The notes: a model not told the origin generated them from the letters alone. A stretch of 64,000 bases of DNA from Fertoeibacter niger (GCF_009380135.2 NZ_WHUT02000006.1:62001-126000), one strand, 5' to 3'. Positions 19,451 through 28,316 are shown, counted from the stretch's first letter. A program made the numbers and translations.

Positions 19451-20098
19451 ATGCATGACGACCAGACGAGAGTTTCGACATCCCACGCAACCTTATGTCA
19501 GCCTCAGGGCATGCTTCATGTAAACCGTCGGGAAGCGATCGGCGTCGGTCTGACAGCCGCAGGGATGGTTGCCTTGCCACCTTTGTCAGATCAGACGGCT
19601 CAGGCCCAGATCCCCGCTGCCAGCGGGGCCACCATGCCCATCCGCTTCACCGTGAACGGGAACGAGGTGCAGATCGTCGTCGATCCGCGCAGTTCGTTGC
19701 TGGATGTCCTGCGAGAGACCTTGCACCTGACCGGTGCCAAGAAGGGTTGCGATCACGGCCAGTGCGGGGCCTGCACGGTCCACGTCGGCGGGCGTGCGGT
19801 TGCCTCTTGCCTGACGATGGCAACGAAAGCGGACGGCCACGAGGTTCTGACGATCGAGGGCATCAGTGCGGACGGCCTTCACCCGATGCAGCAGGCCTTC
19901 ATCGATCACGACGCCCTGCAATGCGGCTACTGCACCCCCGGGCAGATCATGGCGGCGATTGCCTGCGTTCAGGAAGGCAATGCCACGTCGGTGGAGCGTA
20001 TCCGCGAGCGGATGAGCGGAAACATCTGCCGGTGCGGCGCATATGTGGGGATCGTCGCTGCAATTCAGGACGCCGCACGCAAGATGGAAGAGGTGTAA
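19451..20098 (+). CDS. aldehyde oxidoreductase, [2Fe-2S] subunit (PaoA-like), Tat-exported
   Basis: 215 residues. A twin-arginine leader is visible (NRREAIGVGLTAAGMVALPP, about residues 25-44), so the folded complex is exported to the periplasm. Plant-type [2Fe-2S] cluster Cys lie in GCDHGQCGACTV (about 96-107) with a fourth Cys in ASC; the second cluster Cys are in QCGYCTPGQ and GNICRCGAY. This is the layout of E. coli PaoA (YagT), small subunit of the periplasmic molybdenum aldehyde oxidoreductase that detoxifies aromatic aldehydes. The ATG at 19451 keeps the whole Tat leader and has an RBS. First gene of a three-gene operon. Confidence 0.92.
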   Translation: MHDDQTRVSTSHATLCQPQGMLHVNRREAIGVGLTAAGMVALPPLSDQTAQAQIPAASGATMPIRFTVNGNEVQIVVDPRSSLLDVLRETLHLTGAKKGCDHGQCGACTVHVGGRAVASCLTMATKADGHEVLTIEGISADGLHPMQQAFIDHDALQCGYCTPGQIMAAIACVQEGNATSVERIRERMSGNICRCGAYVGIVAAIQDAARKMEEV

Positions 20099-20102
20099 GA
20101 CC

Positions 20103-21098
20103 ATGCAACCCTTCACATATTCCAAAGCCGCGACATCGGATGACGTGATCGCGGCACTGACGGGCGAAGGCGTGCAGCTGATCGCCGGTGGCACGACACT
20201 GTTCGATCTGATGAAGCTTGGCATCGAACAGCCGCGCAGGATCGTCGATGTCAGCGGCATCGGTGGTCTGGACGAGGTGACGCTTGGTCCGAATGAACTG
20301 GTCTTTGGCGCGCTTGCCAGCATGACCGATGTTGCTTCAAGCCCGGCCTTGCAGGAAAACTATCCCGTTCTGGCAGAATCCTTGCTGAAGGCGGCATCGC
20401 AGCAATTGCGCAACATGGCGACGGTGGGGGGAAACCTGCTGCAACGCACGCGCTGCAACTATTTCCGCAACGGGGCGATGTATGCCTGCAACAAGCGCAA
20501 CCCTGGCAGCGGCTGCGCGGCGTTGGGGGGCGTGGATCGCGGCCATGCCCTGTTGGGCGGCAGCGAGGCCTGCATCGCGGTCTACCCCGGTGACTGGGCG
20601 GTCGCGCTGACCGCCCTGAACGCATCCGTCGATACGCAAAGCCCGCGCGGCCTGCGGTCCATCCCGCTGGCCGATCTGTATAGGTTGCCCGGACAGACGC
20701 CGGATCGCGACACCGAACTGGCGGCCGACGAGATGATCCTGCGGATCCGCGTGCCTGCGGCGTCCTATGGCCGGGCCTCGACCTACCACAAGATCAGGGA
20801 CCGCGAGTCCTATGCCTTTGCGCTTGTGTCGGCCGCCGTGATGCTTGACCTCGATGGCGACCGGGTTCGTGCCGCGCATATCGCGCTGGGCGGTGTTGCG
20901 ACGCGGCCGTGGCGCGCGCCGCAAGCCGAGGCGCTGCTGACCGGTCAGACGCTGACCCCGGCGCGGGCACTGGACGCCGGTCGCGCGGCCTTTGAGGGCG
21001 CGACTGCCGGACACCACAACGCCTTCAAGATCGAACTCGGCGCGCGGGCGGTTGCCGACGCCTTGATGATCGCACAGCAGCGGAGCACAGGCCAATGA
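20103..21098 (+). CDS. aldehyde oxidoreductase, FAD subunit (PaoB-like)
   Basis: 331 residues. FAD-binding domain of the CO-dehydrogenase medium-chain type: LIAGGTTLFDLMKLG (about 27-41) and NMATVGGNLLQRTRC (about 105-119). The insertion RCNYFRNGAMYACNKRNPGSGC carries extra cysteines that in PaoB bind a [4Fe-4S] cluster. This supports the PaoABC subtype rather than plain xanthine dehydrogenase. It starts 4 bp after the preceding stop. Confidence 0.92.
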   Translation: MQPFTYSKAATSDDVIAALTGEGVQLIAGGTTLFDLMKLGIEQPRRIVDVSGIGGLDEVTLGPNELVFGALASMTDVASSPALQENYPVLAESLLKAASQQLRNMATVGGNLLQRTRCNYFRNGAMYACNKRNPGSGCAALGGVDRGHALLGGSEACIAVYPGDWAVALTALNASVDTQSPRGLRSIPLADLYRLPGQTPDRDTELAADEMILRIRVPAASYGRASTYHKIRDRESYAFALVSAAVMLDLDGDRVRAAHIALGGVATRPWRAPQAEALLTGQTLTPARALDAGRAAFEGATAGHHNAFKIELGARAVADALMIAQQRSTGQ

Positions 21099-23269
21099 CC
21101 ACGCATACCTTCCCCGACCGCGCACGCGTCGATGCCTTGGACAAGGTTCGCGGCGCCACGCAATATGCCGCCGATGTGGCGGTGGACCGCATGACCCATG
21201 CGATGACGGTTCCGTCCGAAATCGTGAAAGGGCGGCTCGTGTCTGTCGACGTGCAGGCCGCGCGTGCCATTCCGGGCGTGCTGCGCGTGCTGACCTATCA
21301 GGATTTTCAGGATGTTGCCGAAGCGGTGCTGGGTGCTGTCGGCCCTTACAGCTTTCGCACCTACCATGCCATGCTGTCGGATCGGCTGATCTATCGCGGC
21401 GAGCCGATTGCGCTGGTGGTTGCAGAAACGCTTGAAATCGCCATCGAGGCAGCGGCGCTTGTGACCGCCACCTACGCCCCCGATGCGTTTTCGCCGAACA
21501 TTGATGCCGAGGGCACAGAGGTTTTCGTGCCCGAGGGCAGCATCAGCTTCGGCGACTTCGATCAGGCATTCGACAGCGCCGCCGTCACGATTGAGGCCGA
21601 ATACAACCATGCGGCACAGCACCAGAACCCGATGGAGCTGATCTCGACCACCGCTGATTTTCGGGGTGGGCATCTTTACATCCACGAAGGCTCGCAATCC
21701 TCGGGGGCCATCAAGTTCGGCGTGGCCTTGTCGCTGGGGCTGGACCCGGAGCGTGTTCACGTGATGAGCCCCACTGTCGGCGGCGGTTTCGGCCAGAAGA
21801 ATTCGATGCAGCAGCAGACGGTGCTGGTCGCCCGCGCCGCCATGCTGATCGGACGCCCGGTGAAACTGGTTTTGCCGCGGGGGCAGATCTTTCACATGGC
21901 AACCTATCGCCCGGTCAGCCGGCACCGGATCAGGCTGGGGCTTGATGCGGCGGGCAAGATCGTCGCGGCCTCCTATGACGGGCAACAGCAGAACTCTCGC
22001 GCCGAGACGTTTCGGGGCGCCTTCAGCGAAACCGCCGCGCGCATCTATGCCATTGCGAACTACCGGTCGAGCGAACAGTTGATCCGCACCGACACGCAAT
22101 CACCGGGGTTCATGCGCGCGCCCTTCGAGCATCCGGCGTCGTTCGCGTTTGAAAGTGCCATCGACGAGTTGGCCCATGCGGCGGGCCTCGATCCGGTGGC
22201 GTTGAGGCTGGCCAATCAGGCCGAAACCGACCCGGTGACGGGCCTGCCGTTCACGTCCCGCCATCTGGTTGAATGTCTGACCGAAGGCGCACGGCGGTTT
22301 GGATGGGACGACCGATCCCCTGCCATCGGGTCGATGCAGGACGCGGACGGATTGTTGATCGGCTACGGCGTGGGTGTGGGGTGCTACAAGGCGGCAACCT
22401 CGCCGGTCATCGCCCGCCTGCGGGTCAGCGCGGATGGCAGAAGCCGGATCAGCCTTTCGGGGCACGAAATGGGGCAGGGCATGCGCAACGTCATTGTCGC
22501 AGCCCTTGTCGCGCGCCTGGACATTGATCCGCAGCAGCTTGAGGTTATTATCGGCGAACCTGACGGCGCGCCGCAGCATGTGACGGCGGGGTCATGGGGC
22601 ACGGCCAGCGTCGTTCCGGCGGTCGAGGCTGTTGCCGACGAATGGCGCCGCAAACTGGATGATCTGCGGGATGGCCGCAGCGTGGCAGGGAACGTGCATC
22701 AGGTTCTGTTCCGCCTGAAACGCCCCTACATTGATGCAGAGGTGCAGGTTCTCGCACCGGGGCAGCCCGTGGCCGTGATGGACCGCCTGCGCCAGTCCTT
22801 GCCATCGGCCGTTGGCCCCCAGTATCCCGAATTCGTCGGCCTCAGCTTCAGCGCGCATTTCGTGGAAGTGCGGGTCGAACCTTCGACGCGGCGCATCCGG
22901 GTTTCGCGCGTCGTAAGCGTGATCGACTGCGGCACGGTCATGAGCCCGCGAACCGCCGAAAGCCAGGTCTACGGCGGTGTGATCTGGGGGATCGCGGCCG
23001 CCCTGCGCGAAATCAGCGAACAGGATCCCCGCTATGGCGGCGTGTTGAACAACGACCTTGCGGATTATGTCGTGCCCGTCAATGCCGACATCGGGGCGAT
23101 CGACGTCAGCTTTGTCAACAAGCCGGATCCCTTGCTGAATGCGGCGGGGGTCAAGGGGCTGGGAGAGGTCGCCATGGTCGGGGTGGCCGCTGCCATCGCC
23201 AATGCCGTCCATCACGCCACGGGAAAACGCATCCGCAGCTTGCCGATCCGGATCGAGGATGTGCTTTAG
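21095..23269 (+). CDS. aldehyde oxidoreductase, molybdopterin subunit (PaoC-like)
   Basis: 724 residues. Xanthine-oxidase-family large subunit: DKVRGATQYAADV near the start, GGGFGQKN (about 229-236) contacting the Mo cofactor, QSPGFMRAPFEHP, HEMGQGMRNV and the catalytic base Glu in VKGLGEVAMVG (about 690). With the Fe-S and FAD subunits it forms a periplasmic aldehyde oxidase that converts aldehydes to acids. It overlaps the FAD subunit as ATGA. No PaoD/XdhC-type cofactor-insertion gene follows, so maturation would rely on a gene elsewhere. Confidence 0.93.
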   Translation: MTTHTFPDRARVDALDKVRGATQYAADVAVDRMTHAMTVPSEIVKGRLVSVDVQAARAIPGVLRVLTYQDFQDVAEAVLGAVGPYSFRTYHAMLSDRLIYRGEPIALVVAETLEIAIEAAALVTATYAPDAFSPNIDAEGTEVFVPEGSISFGDFDQAFDSAAVTIEAEYNHAAQHQNPMELISTTADFRGGHLYIHEGSQSSGAIKFGVALSLGLDPERVHVMSPTVGGGFGQKNSMQQQTVLVARAAMLIGRPVKLVLPRGQIFHMATYRPVSRHRIRLGLDAAGKIVAASYDGQQQNSRAETFRGAFSETAARIYAIANYRSSEQLIRTDTQSPGFMRAPFEHPASFAFESAIDELAHAAGLDPVALRLANQAETDPVTGLPFTSRHLVECLTEGARRFGWDDRSPAIGSMQDADGLLIGYGVGVGCYKAATSPVIARLRVSADGRSRISLSGHEMGQGMRNVIVAALVARLDIDPQQLEVIIGEPDGAPQHVTAGSWGTASVVPAVEAVADEWRRKLDDLRDGRSVAGNVHQVLFRLKRPYIDAEVQVLAPGQPVAVMDRLRQSLPSAVGPQYPEFVGLSFSAHFVEVRVEPSTRRIRVSRVVSVIDCGTVMSPRTAESQVYGGVIWGIAAALREISEQDPRYGGVLNNDLADYVVPVNADIGAIDVSFVNKPDPLLNAAGVKGLGEVAMVGVAAAIANAVHHATGKRIRSLPIRIEDVL

Positions 23270-23332
23270 ATGGCTGTCTATCTAGCCGATCCACGCGGGT
23301 TGATCGCGTCCCCGACAGCCAGGCAGTAGGGG

Positions 23333-23826
23333 GTGGCAAGCCAGCTTGTCCGGCCCCTGCGACTGGCCACGGACCTTGCGCTGTTCGCCCATGCGATCTG
23401 CCATTTCGGCCACTACGCCTTCGGGCTGGTGTCTTTGGTGGCGAAGGACACGGCGAGCGGCGTTCTGATCGATCCGTTGAGGGCGCCAGCCGACCATCTG
23501 CGCCTTGACGGGGCGTTCGGGATGCAGGCGGGTGTCGGCCTGCACAGGGTCTTTCGGCGCAGGCACGTGTTGCCGATGTGGCTTCGCGCGGCGGCGCATG
23601 CCATGCCGGGGCGGCTGGTTCCGGCTCTGTTGATCCGGCAGGTTGTAGAGGTGTCTTTGAGGGCGACGCCTTGCGATCCGCGCTCAGCTACGACGCCGTG
23701 CTGCCAAGCTTCTGGCTGCGCGGCCCGGACGGGTTGATGTGGGAACTTGCGCCCTGGGTTCCCGGCTGCATCAGCGCGATCGGACAAGAACAATGGCCGG
23801 ACAGCGGGGGGTGCCTGATGTTCGGT
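23333..23826 (+). pseudogene. coding-like stretch, possible frameshifted gene of unknown function
   Basis: Between paoC and ampR a plus-strand frame from a GTG at 23333 reads ALFAHAICHFGHYAFGLVSL and on to about 23660. Codon third positions are mostly G or C. Coding-like sequence then seems to continue in another frame (DALRSALSYDAVLPSFWLRG, then PDGLMWELAPWVPG) to about 23820. This would fit one ORF split by a frameshift, or two fragments. I do not recognise a family, and it does not resemble the PaoD chaperone expected here. It could also be a chance reading in GC-rich DNA. Confidence 0.3.
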
Positions 23827-24726
23827 TCAGCCGCCCCGGTTCCACACCTGCTGTCCGGCAGAGGCCGCGCAAAGCCACTTGGCAAAATCGGCCATCGCGG
23901 GCGTCGATGGCCGGTCCGCTTGCCAGGTCAGGAAGTAGCTTCCTATCGAAACCGTGGTCTTGAACGGCTGCACCAGCCTGCCCTCGGCGATCCGGCGCGC
24001 GAACATCTCGACCGGCAGCAACGCCACGCCTGCGCCGTCCGAAGCGACATCCGCAAGGGCAAGCGACGAATCGAACACCGGTCCGGTCAGGGGCGGACAA
24101 AAAACGCCTGTCTCGGCGAACCAGCGTGGCCACTCGTCGCTGCGGTAGCTGCGCAGCAGCACCTCACGACCAAGATTGCGGGGCACGGCAAGAAACTCGG
24201 CGACGGATGGCGCACACAGCGGCGTCAGATGCGCATTCACCAGCAGTTCGGCCGCAACGCCGGTCCAGTTGCCCGCACCATACCGGATCGCCATGTCCAG
24301 ACCTTCCCGCAGGATGTCGACGCGGTTGTTGTTGGTCGAGATGCGAAGGTCGATTTCGGGATGGGACTGCCGGAACGCTGGCAATTTCGGCAACAGCCAA
24401 CCGACGGCAAAGGTCGAGACGACACCGACCTTCAGCACCTCGATATGGCGGTGGCCGGTGATCCGGTCCAGCGCCCGCGCCATCGCGTCGAACCCGTGCT
24501 CCAGCACCGGATAAAGCGCGCGACCCTCGTCGGTTGGCACCAGACCGCTGGACGTGCGCAAAAACAGCGTGATGCCAAGCCGGTCCTCCAGCCGTGCCAC
24601 CTGATGACTGACGGCGGCCTGAGTGACCCGCAACTCGATGGCCGCGCGGGTAAAACTGCCTTGGCGGAAGGCGGCCTCGAATACGCGCAGGCCGTTCAGG
24701 GGGATGTCGGGGCGATCCATGTGCAT
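23827..24726 (-). CDS. ampR: AmpR-type LysR regulator of beta-lactamase
   Basis: 299 residues. It carries AmpR-specific runs: IPLNGLRVFEAAFRQGSFTRAA at the HTH (about 7-28), then LKVGVVSTFAVGWLLPKLP, ISTNNNRVD, IRYGAGNW, LLRSYRSDEWPRW and FDSSLALADVASDGAGVALLP, matching known AmpR effector-domain blocks. In AmpR systems the protein senses cell-wall muropeptides and UDP-MurNAc-pentapeptide and switches the divergent bla gene on under beta-lactam stress. Here it faces the class A enzyme gene across 184 bp, the classical arrangement. Confidence 0.9.
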   Translation of the reverse strand: MHMDRPDIPLNGLRVFEAAFRQGSFTRAAIELRVTQAAVSHQVARLEDRLGITLFLRTSSGLVPTDEGRALYPVLEHGFDAMARALDRITGHRHIEVLKVGVVSTFAVGWLLPKLPAFRQSHPEIDLRISTNNNRVDILREGLDMAIRYGAGNWTGVAAELLVNAHLTPLCAPSVAEFLAVPRNLGREVLLRSYRSDEWPRWFAETGVFCPPLTGPVFDSSLALADVASDGAGVALLPVEMFARRIAEGRLVQPFKTTVSIGSYFLTWQADRPSTPAMADFAKWLCAASAGQQVWNRGG

Positions 24727-24910
24727 TACTCCAGCTTATGTGGGTGGTGATATTTTGTCGTTTGAGGTCGGTAAAGTGCGTCGCTATGGGTGCGCCATGA
24801 CATCAAGTGATGTCGTGCCCAGTTCAACGTCGGCCAGACCCGGCTGGAATCCGCCGATCCGTTGCGCGTTTCCACGGGGCTTTCTGCCCGGCACAAACAA
24901 GGATGGACTC
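24727..24910. promoter_or_regulatory. ampR-bla divergent control region
   Basis: 184 bp between the two starts. TTACTCCAGCTTATG (24726-24740) has a LysR-type T-N11-A spacing close to ampR and is a candidate AmpR site. The bla ribosome-binding site is AAGGA just before the ATG at 24911. Confidence 0.45.
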
Positions 24911-25795
24911 ATGAAATCCCAATTCTGGTCCCGGCAGCGGTTGGCTGCCGGGTTTGCCATCGGCCTGTTCGCAGGCACCGGCGCCCTTGCGGCGGAAGCC
25001 GAATCGCAACTGATGCAGACGGTCGACAGCATTGAACAATCCCTGAACGTCCGGGTCGGTCTTGTGGTCCGTGACAGCGCCTCGGATTGGGCGATCAGCC
25101 ACCGGGCGGATGAACGGTTCCTGATGACCAGCACGTTCAAAGCGATGCTGTGCGGCGCGGTTCTGGACAGGGTCGACGATGGCGCGCTCGATCTTGGCGA
25201 AACGATAAAGATCGAAGCGGAGGCGATCCTTGACTATGCGCCGGTGACGGAAGGCAGGGTAGGCGACACGATGACCGTTGCCGACCTGTGCCTTGCGGCG
25301 CTCGACATGAGCGACAACACCGCCACGAACCTGCTGATCGACCGGCTGGGCGGACCGCAAAGTGTCACGGATTTCCTGCGCAAGATCGGCGACCCTGTCA
25401 GCCGGCTTGACCGCCGCGAGCCGGAGCTGAACACCTTTGCCGTGGGCGACCTGCGTGACACAACGACGCCCGACGCGATGGTTGCGACGTGGCAAGCGAT
25501 GCTGACCGGGGATGCCCTGTCGTCGACCTCGCGCGCGCAACTTGTCGACTGGATGAGCGCCGGCGGCGTCACCGGCGCCTTGATCCGGGCCAGCACGCCG
25601 GACGGCTGGCAGGTCGCCGACCGGTCGGGCAGCGGCAACTTCAACCGCAACATCGTGGCGATGGTGAAGCCGCCCGGCCGGGCCCCCTATTTCATCGCGA
25701 TCTTCCTGTCGGATGCCGAACTTGATTTCGAAACCCGCAATGCCGCCGTGATAGATCTGTCCAGGGCGGTGATGGACGTCGTGACGCGCAGATGA
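24911..25795 (+). CDS. class A beta-lactamase, carbenicillinase (RSG) type
   Basis: 294 residues with a signal peptide ending near ALAA (residue 28), so periplasmic. All class A motifs are visible: STFK (Ser74, Lys77), SDN (134-136), the omega-loop EPELN with Glu170 (Ambler 166), and RSG (238-240) instead of the usual KTG. RSG at Ambler 234-236 is the mark of the CARB/PSE carbenicillinase branch, so penicillins including carbenicillin are the expected substrates. The ATG at 24911 is chosen because it begins the signal peptide; the longer frame would run into the control region. Controlled by the divergent AmpR. Chromosomal enzymes of this type are known in Rhodobacter. Confidence 0.93.
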   Translation: MKSQFWSRQRLAAGFAIGLFAGTGALAAEAESQLMQTVDSIEQSLNVRVGLVVRDSASDWAISHRADERFLMTSTFKAMLCGAVLDRVDDGALDLGETIKIEAEAILDYAPVTEGRVGDTMTVADLCLAALDMSDNTATNLLIDRLGGPQSVTDFLRKIGDPVSRLDRREPELNTFAVGDLRDTTTPDAMVATWQAMLTGDALSSTSRAQLVDWMSAGGVTGALIRASTPDGWQVADRSGSGNFNRNIVAMVKPPGRAPYFIAIFLSDAELDFETRNAAVIDLSRAVMDVVTRR

Positions 25796-25803
25796 CACCA
25801 GAT

Positions 25804-25836
25804 GGCCGCGCCGCGCAGGCGCGGCCGCCTTTCTTT
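25804..25836 (+). terminator. rho-independent terminator after bla
   Basis: GGCCGCGCC (25804-25812) pairs with GGCGCGGCC (25818-25826) across a 5-base loop, followed by GCC and TTTCTTT. It ends the bla transcript and shows that the next gene starts later, at 25913. Confidence 0.8.
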
Positions 25837-25912
25837 GCAGGACGAAGGCAGCGCGTCGGCTTTCATCCAGATCAGGGACTGCCCCGAAATTCCCCGTTTG
25901 AAGGATGCACCC

Positions 25913-26845
25913 ATGTCAGAAGAGATTGCAGACAAAGTCGCCAGCTTGACCGACATCATCAGCCGCCACGTGCCAGAGGACGGGCTGCACCCCAGCGCCT
26001 TGCCGGGTGTCCAACTGGCGCGCGCCTCGGCGCCGACCTTGCCCATGCCCGTCGTCTATCAGCCGACCCTTTGCATGATCGCCCAGGGTCGCAAGCGCGT
26101 GGTGTTGGGCGGCAAGGACATTCTTTACGACCCGGCCAGCTTTCTGGTCGCATCGGTGGACCTGCCCATCATGGGATCGGTCGTCACGGCGACAGCGGAC
26201 GAGCCCTATCTCAGCTTGCAGATCGCGCTTGACCCGGAAGTGCTGAGCGACCTCGTGCTGAAGTTTCCAAGCCTCGACGACGCCGACGCACCGGTGGAGG
26301 AGGGTCTGCAACTGCACACGACATCTCCTGCGCTGTTTGATGCGACGCATCGTCTTGTCGCGCTTCTGGATACGCCCGACGACATCGAGGCGCTGGCACC
26401 GCTGATCATGCGCGAAATCCTGTATCGTCTGATGACCGACAAAAGCAGCGGCCCGACCATCCGCCAGATGGCCCGCGACGGCAGCCGTCTCAATCAGATT
26501 TCCCGGGCGATCCTGTGGATCAGAACCCAGTTTCACGAGGCCTGCCCGATTGACGACGCGGCCGAGATTGCAGGCATGAGCCGGTCAAGCTTTCACGCCC
26601 ATTTCAAGGCGATCACCTCGATGACGCCAATCGAATTCCGGACCCGGCTAAGGCTGCAAGAGGCGCAGCGCCTGATGGTGGGCAAGGCACTGGATGCTGC
26701 CAGTGCAGGCTTTCGCGTGGGGTATGAAAGCCCGTCGCAGTTCAGCCGCGACTACGCGAGGATCTTCGGCATGCCACCCGCCCGCCACGCAAGCCAGCTG
26801 CGCGACAAGATCGTCGCCAGAAATGACATGGCGATGACCGGCTGA
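25913..26845 (+). CDS. AraC-family regulator with AraC_N domain
   Basis: 310 residues. N-terminal AraC_N (YqhC-like) domain: PVVYQPTLCMIAQGRKRVVLG (about 42-62). Two C-terminal HTH motifs: IDDAAEIAGMSRSSFHAHFK (about 217-236) and the SAGFRVGYESPSQFSRDYAR pattern (about 263-282). The start at 25913 has AAGGA 7 bp upstream; the frame remains open into the bla terminator, so the longer version is rejected. Regulators of this subgroup commonly control aldehyde reductases or other detoxification oxidoreductases. No obvious target is directly adjacent; the Pao operon or a distant gene is possible. Confidence 0.88.
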   Translation: MSEEIADKVASLTDIISRHVPEDGLHPSALPGVQLARASAPTLPMPVVYQPTLCMIAQGRKRVVLGGKDILYDPASFLVASVDLPIMGSVVTATADEPYLSLQIALDPEVLSDLVLKFPSLDDADAPVEEGLQLHTTSPALFDATHRLVALLDTPDDIEALAPLIMREILYRLMTDKSSGPTIRQMARDGSRLNQISRAILWIRTQFHEACPIDDAAEIAGMSRSSFHAHFKAITSMTPIEFRTRLRLQEAQRLMVGKALDAASAGFRVGYESPSQFSRDYARIFGMPPARHASQLRDKIVARNDMAMTG

Positions 26846-26982
26846 AGGGCGCGGAATCTACCGGCCTGCAGGGCGATGGCTGGCCCTGCTTGAACAAGGG
26901 ACACTTCCCGCCTGTTTTGGCCCCGTGGCCGTGCCGGGTGGATGACCCAACGTCATTGTCCGTTTCTGCACTTGATCGCCGT

Positions 26983-27027
26983 GTCACTTAGTGACATTTA
27001 CTGTGGCACTAAGTGACACACTAAGTG
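26983..27027. promoter_or_regulatory. three copies of the palindrome CACTWAGTG
   Basis: CACTTAGTG at 26985-26993 (inside the longer perfect palindrome GTCACTTAGTGAC, 26983-26995), CACTAAGTG at 27007-27015 and CACTAAGTG at 27019-27027. Centre spacings are 22 and 12 bp. The outer parts also form the inverted pair GTGTCACTTAGTG / CACTAAGTGACAC. Clustered short palindromes are typical of TetR-family operators; a TetR gene lies at 27617. They precede the small lipoprotein gene at 27091. Confidence 0.75.
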
Positions 27028-27090
27028 GCGTAGCGACTCAGATCACACATCGGACCCCACTAGCCACCCACTCGAACAGGACGACCAACC

Positions 27091-27393
27091 ATGACCAACC
27101 TCACTCCACGATCAGTTTTCACCAAGTTGCGCACATATGGCGGCGCAGGCGCCGTCGTCGCGGCCCTTGGCGGCTGCGTCTCGCCAGGGCAGCAGACAGT
27201 TGCAAACACCCAGCAGGACCAGGGCGTCTGCAGCGCGATGGGGGCAAATTATGGGTCGCCCGCACATACCCAATGCATGCTGCAGCAACAACAGCGCCGT
27301 GACCAAGAGCAACTGCTGTTGCTGGAACAGGCACGGATCGCCCAGGAGACGGCGCGCCTCGCCCAGGAGATGCGGGAAAACCGCGAAAACTGA
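27091..27393 (+). CDS. small lipoprotein with C-terminal coiled coil
   Basis: 100 residues. A signal region (YGGAGAVVAALGGC) ends in a lipobox LGGC with the lipidated Cys near residue 29. The mature part has two more Cys (GVCSAMG and TQCMLQ) and a Gln/Glu/Leu-rich heptad-like tail (about 65-97) predicted to form a coiled coil. I know no named family. It lies directly after the triple palindrome, so it is probably the first gene repressed by the TetR protein encoded downstream. Envelope location is inferred from the lipobox. Confidence 0.65.
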   Translation: MTNLTPRSVFTKLRTYGGAGAVVAALGGCVSPGQQTVANTQQDQGVCSAMGANYGSPAHTQCMLQQQQRRDQEQLLLLEQARIAQETARLAQEMRENREN

Positions 27394-27616
27394 TCCCCAC
27401 GCCACGCGGCATCCCATGGCGCATTTGCTTTGATCCCCCCGCACCGGAAAGGAAATGGCGACAATGCACATCGCGTCACAGCGCTTCGGCGGGATTGACA
27501 GCTTTGTCGTGCCATTCCCTTTCGCGGCGCGGGCAAGAACCTTTGCCATCGGACCGGCAGTTGATCTTGCCAATCCGCCGCTTACCTGCGCGGTTTGGGT
27601 CAGACGCACCGCAGAC

Positions 27617-28243
27617 ATGGAGGCAGCCATCGACGAATCGAGATTGGAAGAGGCGCGGCTTGCCGTTTCCCGTCATGCGGCGCGGCTTTTCTGGATGAAG
27701 GGTTTCGATGCGACCAGTGGCGATGACATCGCCGCGGCGGCTGGCATATCCAAGCGCACGGTCTGGCGGTATTTCCGGTCGAAAGAAGCCTGCGTGGAAC
27801 CCGTGCTGACGGTCGGAGAGCTGCGTTTCGTGGCGTTGCTGCGCGAATGGCCAAGGGGGCTTGGCCTCGAGACCTATCTGGGGCGCGTGATGGCGACATT
27901 TGCCTCGGACGCCGACAACATCAACGATGCCATCACCGCCGTGCGCATCCTGTCCATCCTGCACAGGGAACCTGCCTTGCGTTCGGCGTGGCTGATGGCC
28001 TGCCATCAGGCAGAACAACAGCTGATCGAGGTCATCGCCGCGCGGTCGCGGCGTGCGCCAGACAGTTTCGACGTCAGGTTGTGTGCCGCAGCCATCACCG
28101 CGGCCATCCGTCTGGTCGACGAAGAGATCAGCGTCGCCGTCATCCATGAGGGCCTGCGGATGGACCTTGATCAGACGACTGCCCGGATCGCCGCGGCCAT
28201 CCGGGCGGCCAGCACCCTGCCCATCTGCGACCCCATCGCTTAA
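27617..28243 (+). CDS. TetR-family regulator
   Basis: 208 residues from the ATG at 27617. The N-terminal HTH reads TSGDDIAAAAGISKRTVWRYFRSKEA (about residues 34-59), the TetR DNA-binding pattern, followed by an all-helical effector domain. The frame is open to 27464 (ATG with AAAGGA upstream), which would add about 51 residues unlike any TetR N-terminus; the family start is preferred although its ribosome-binding site is weak. It follows the lipoprotein gene on the same strand and precedes the peptidase gene by 73 bp. The three CACTWAGTG sites upstream are its most likely operators. Confidence 0.8.
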   Translation: MEAAIDESRLEEARLAVSRHAARLFWMKGFDATSGDDIAAAAGISKRTVWRYFRSKEACVEPVLTVGELRFVALLREWPRGLGLETYLGRVMATFASDADNINDAITAVRILSILHREPALRSAWLMACHQAEQQLIEVIAARSRRAPDSFDVRLCAAAITAAIRLVDEEISVAVIHEGLRMDLDQTTARIAAAIRAASTLPICDPIA

Positions 28244-28316
28244 AAGGCGCGGCCTGCGCCACCGGCGCCCGCGCTTCAGCCTGGCCCGAGGCCAGCACGG
28301 CACAGGAGAGACCAAC

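Noticed and set aside
25802-25912. Upstream extension of the AraC-type gene
   Set aside because: Would begin inside the bla terminator hairpin; the ATG at 25913 has a ribosome-binding site and the family N-terminus.
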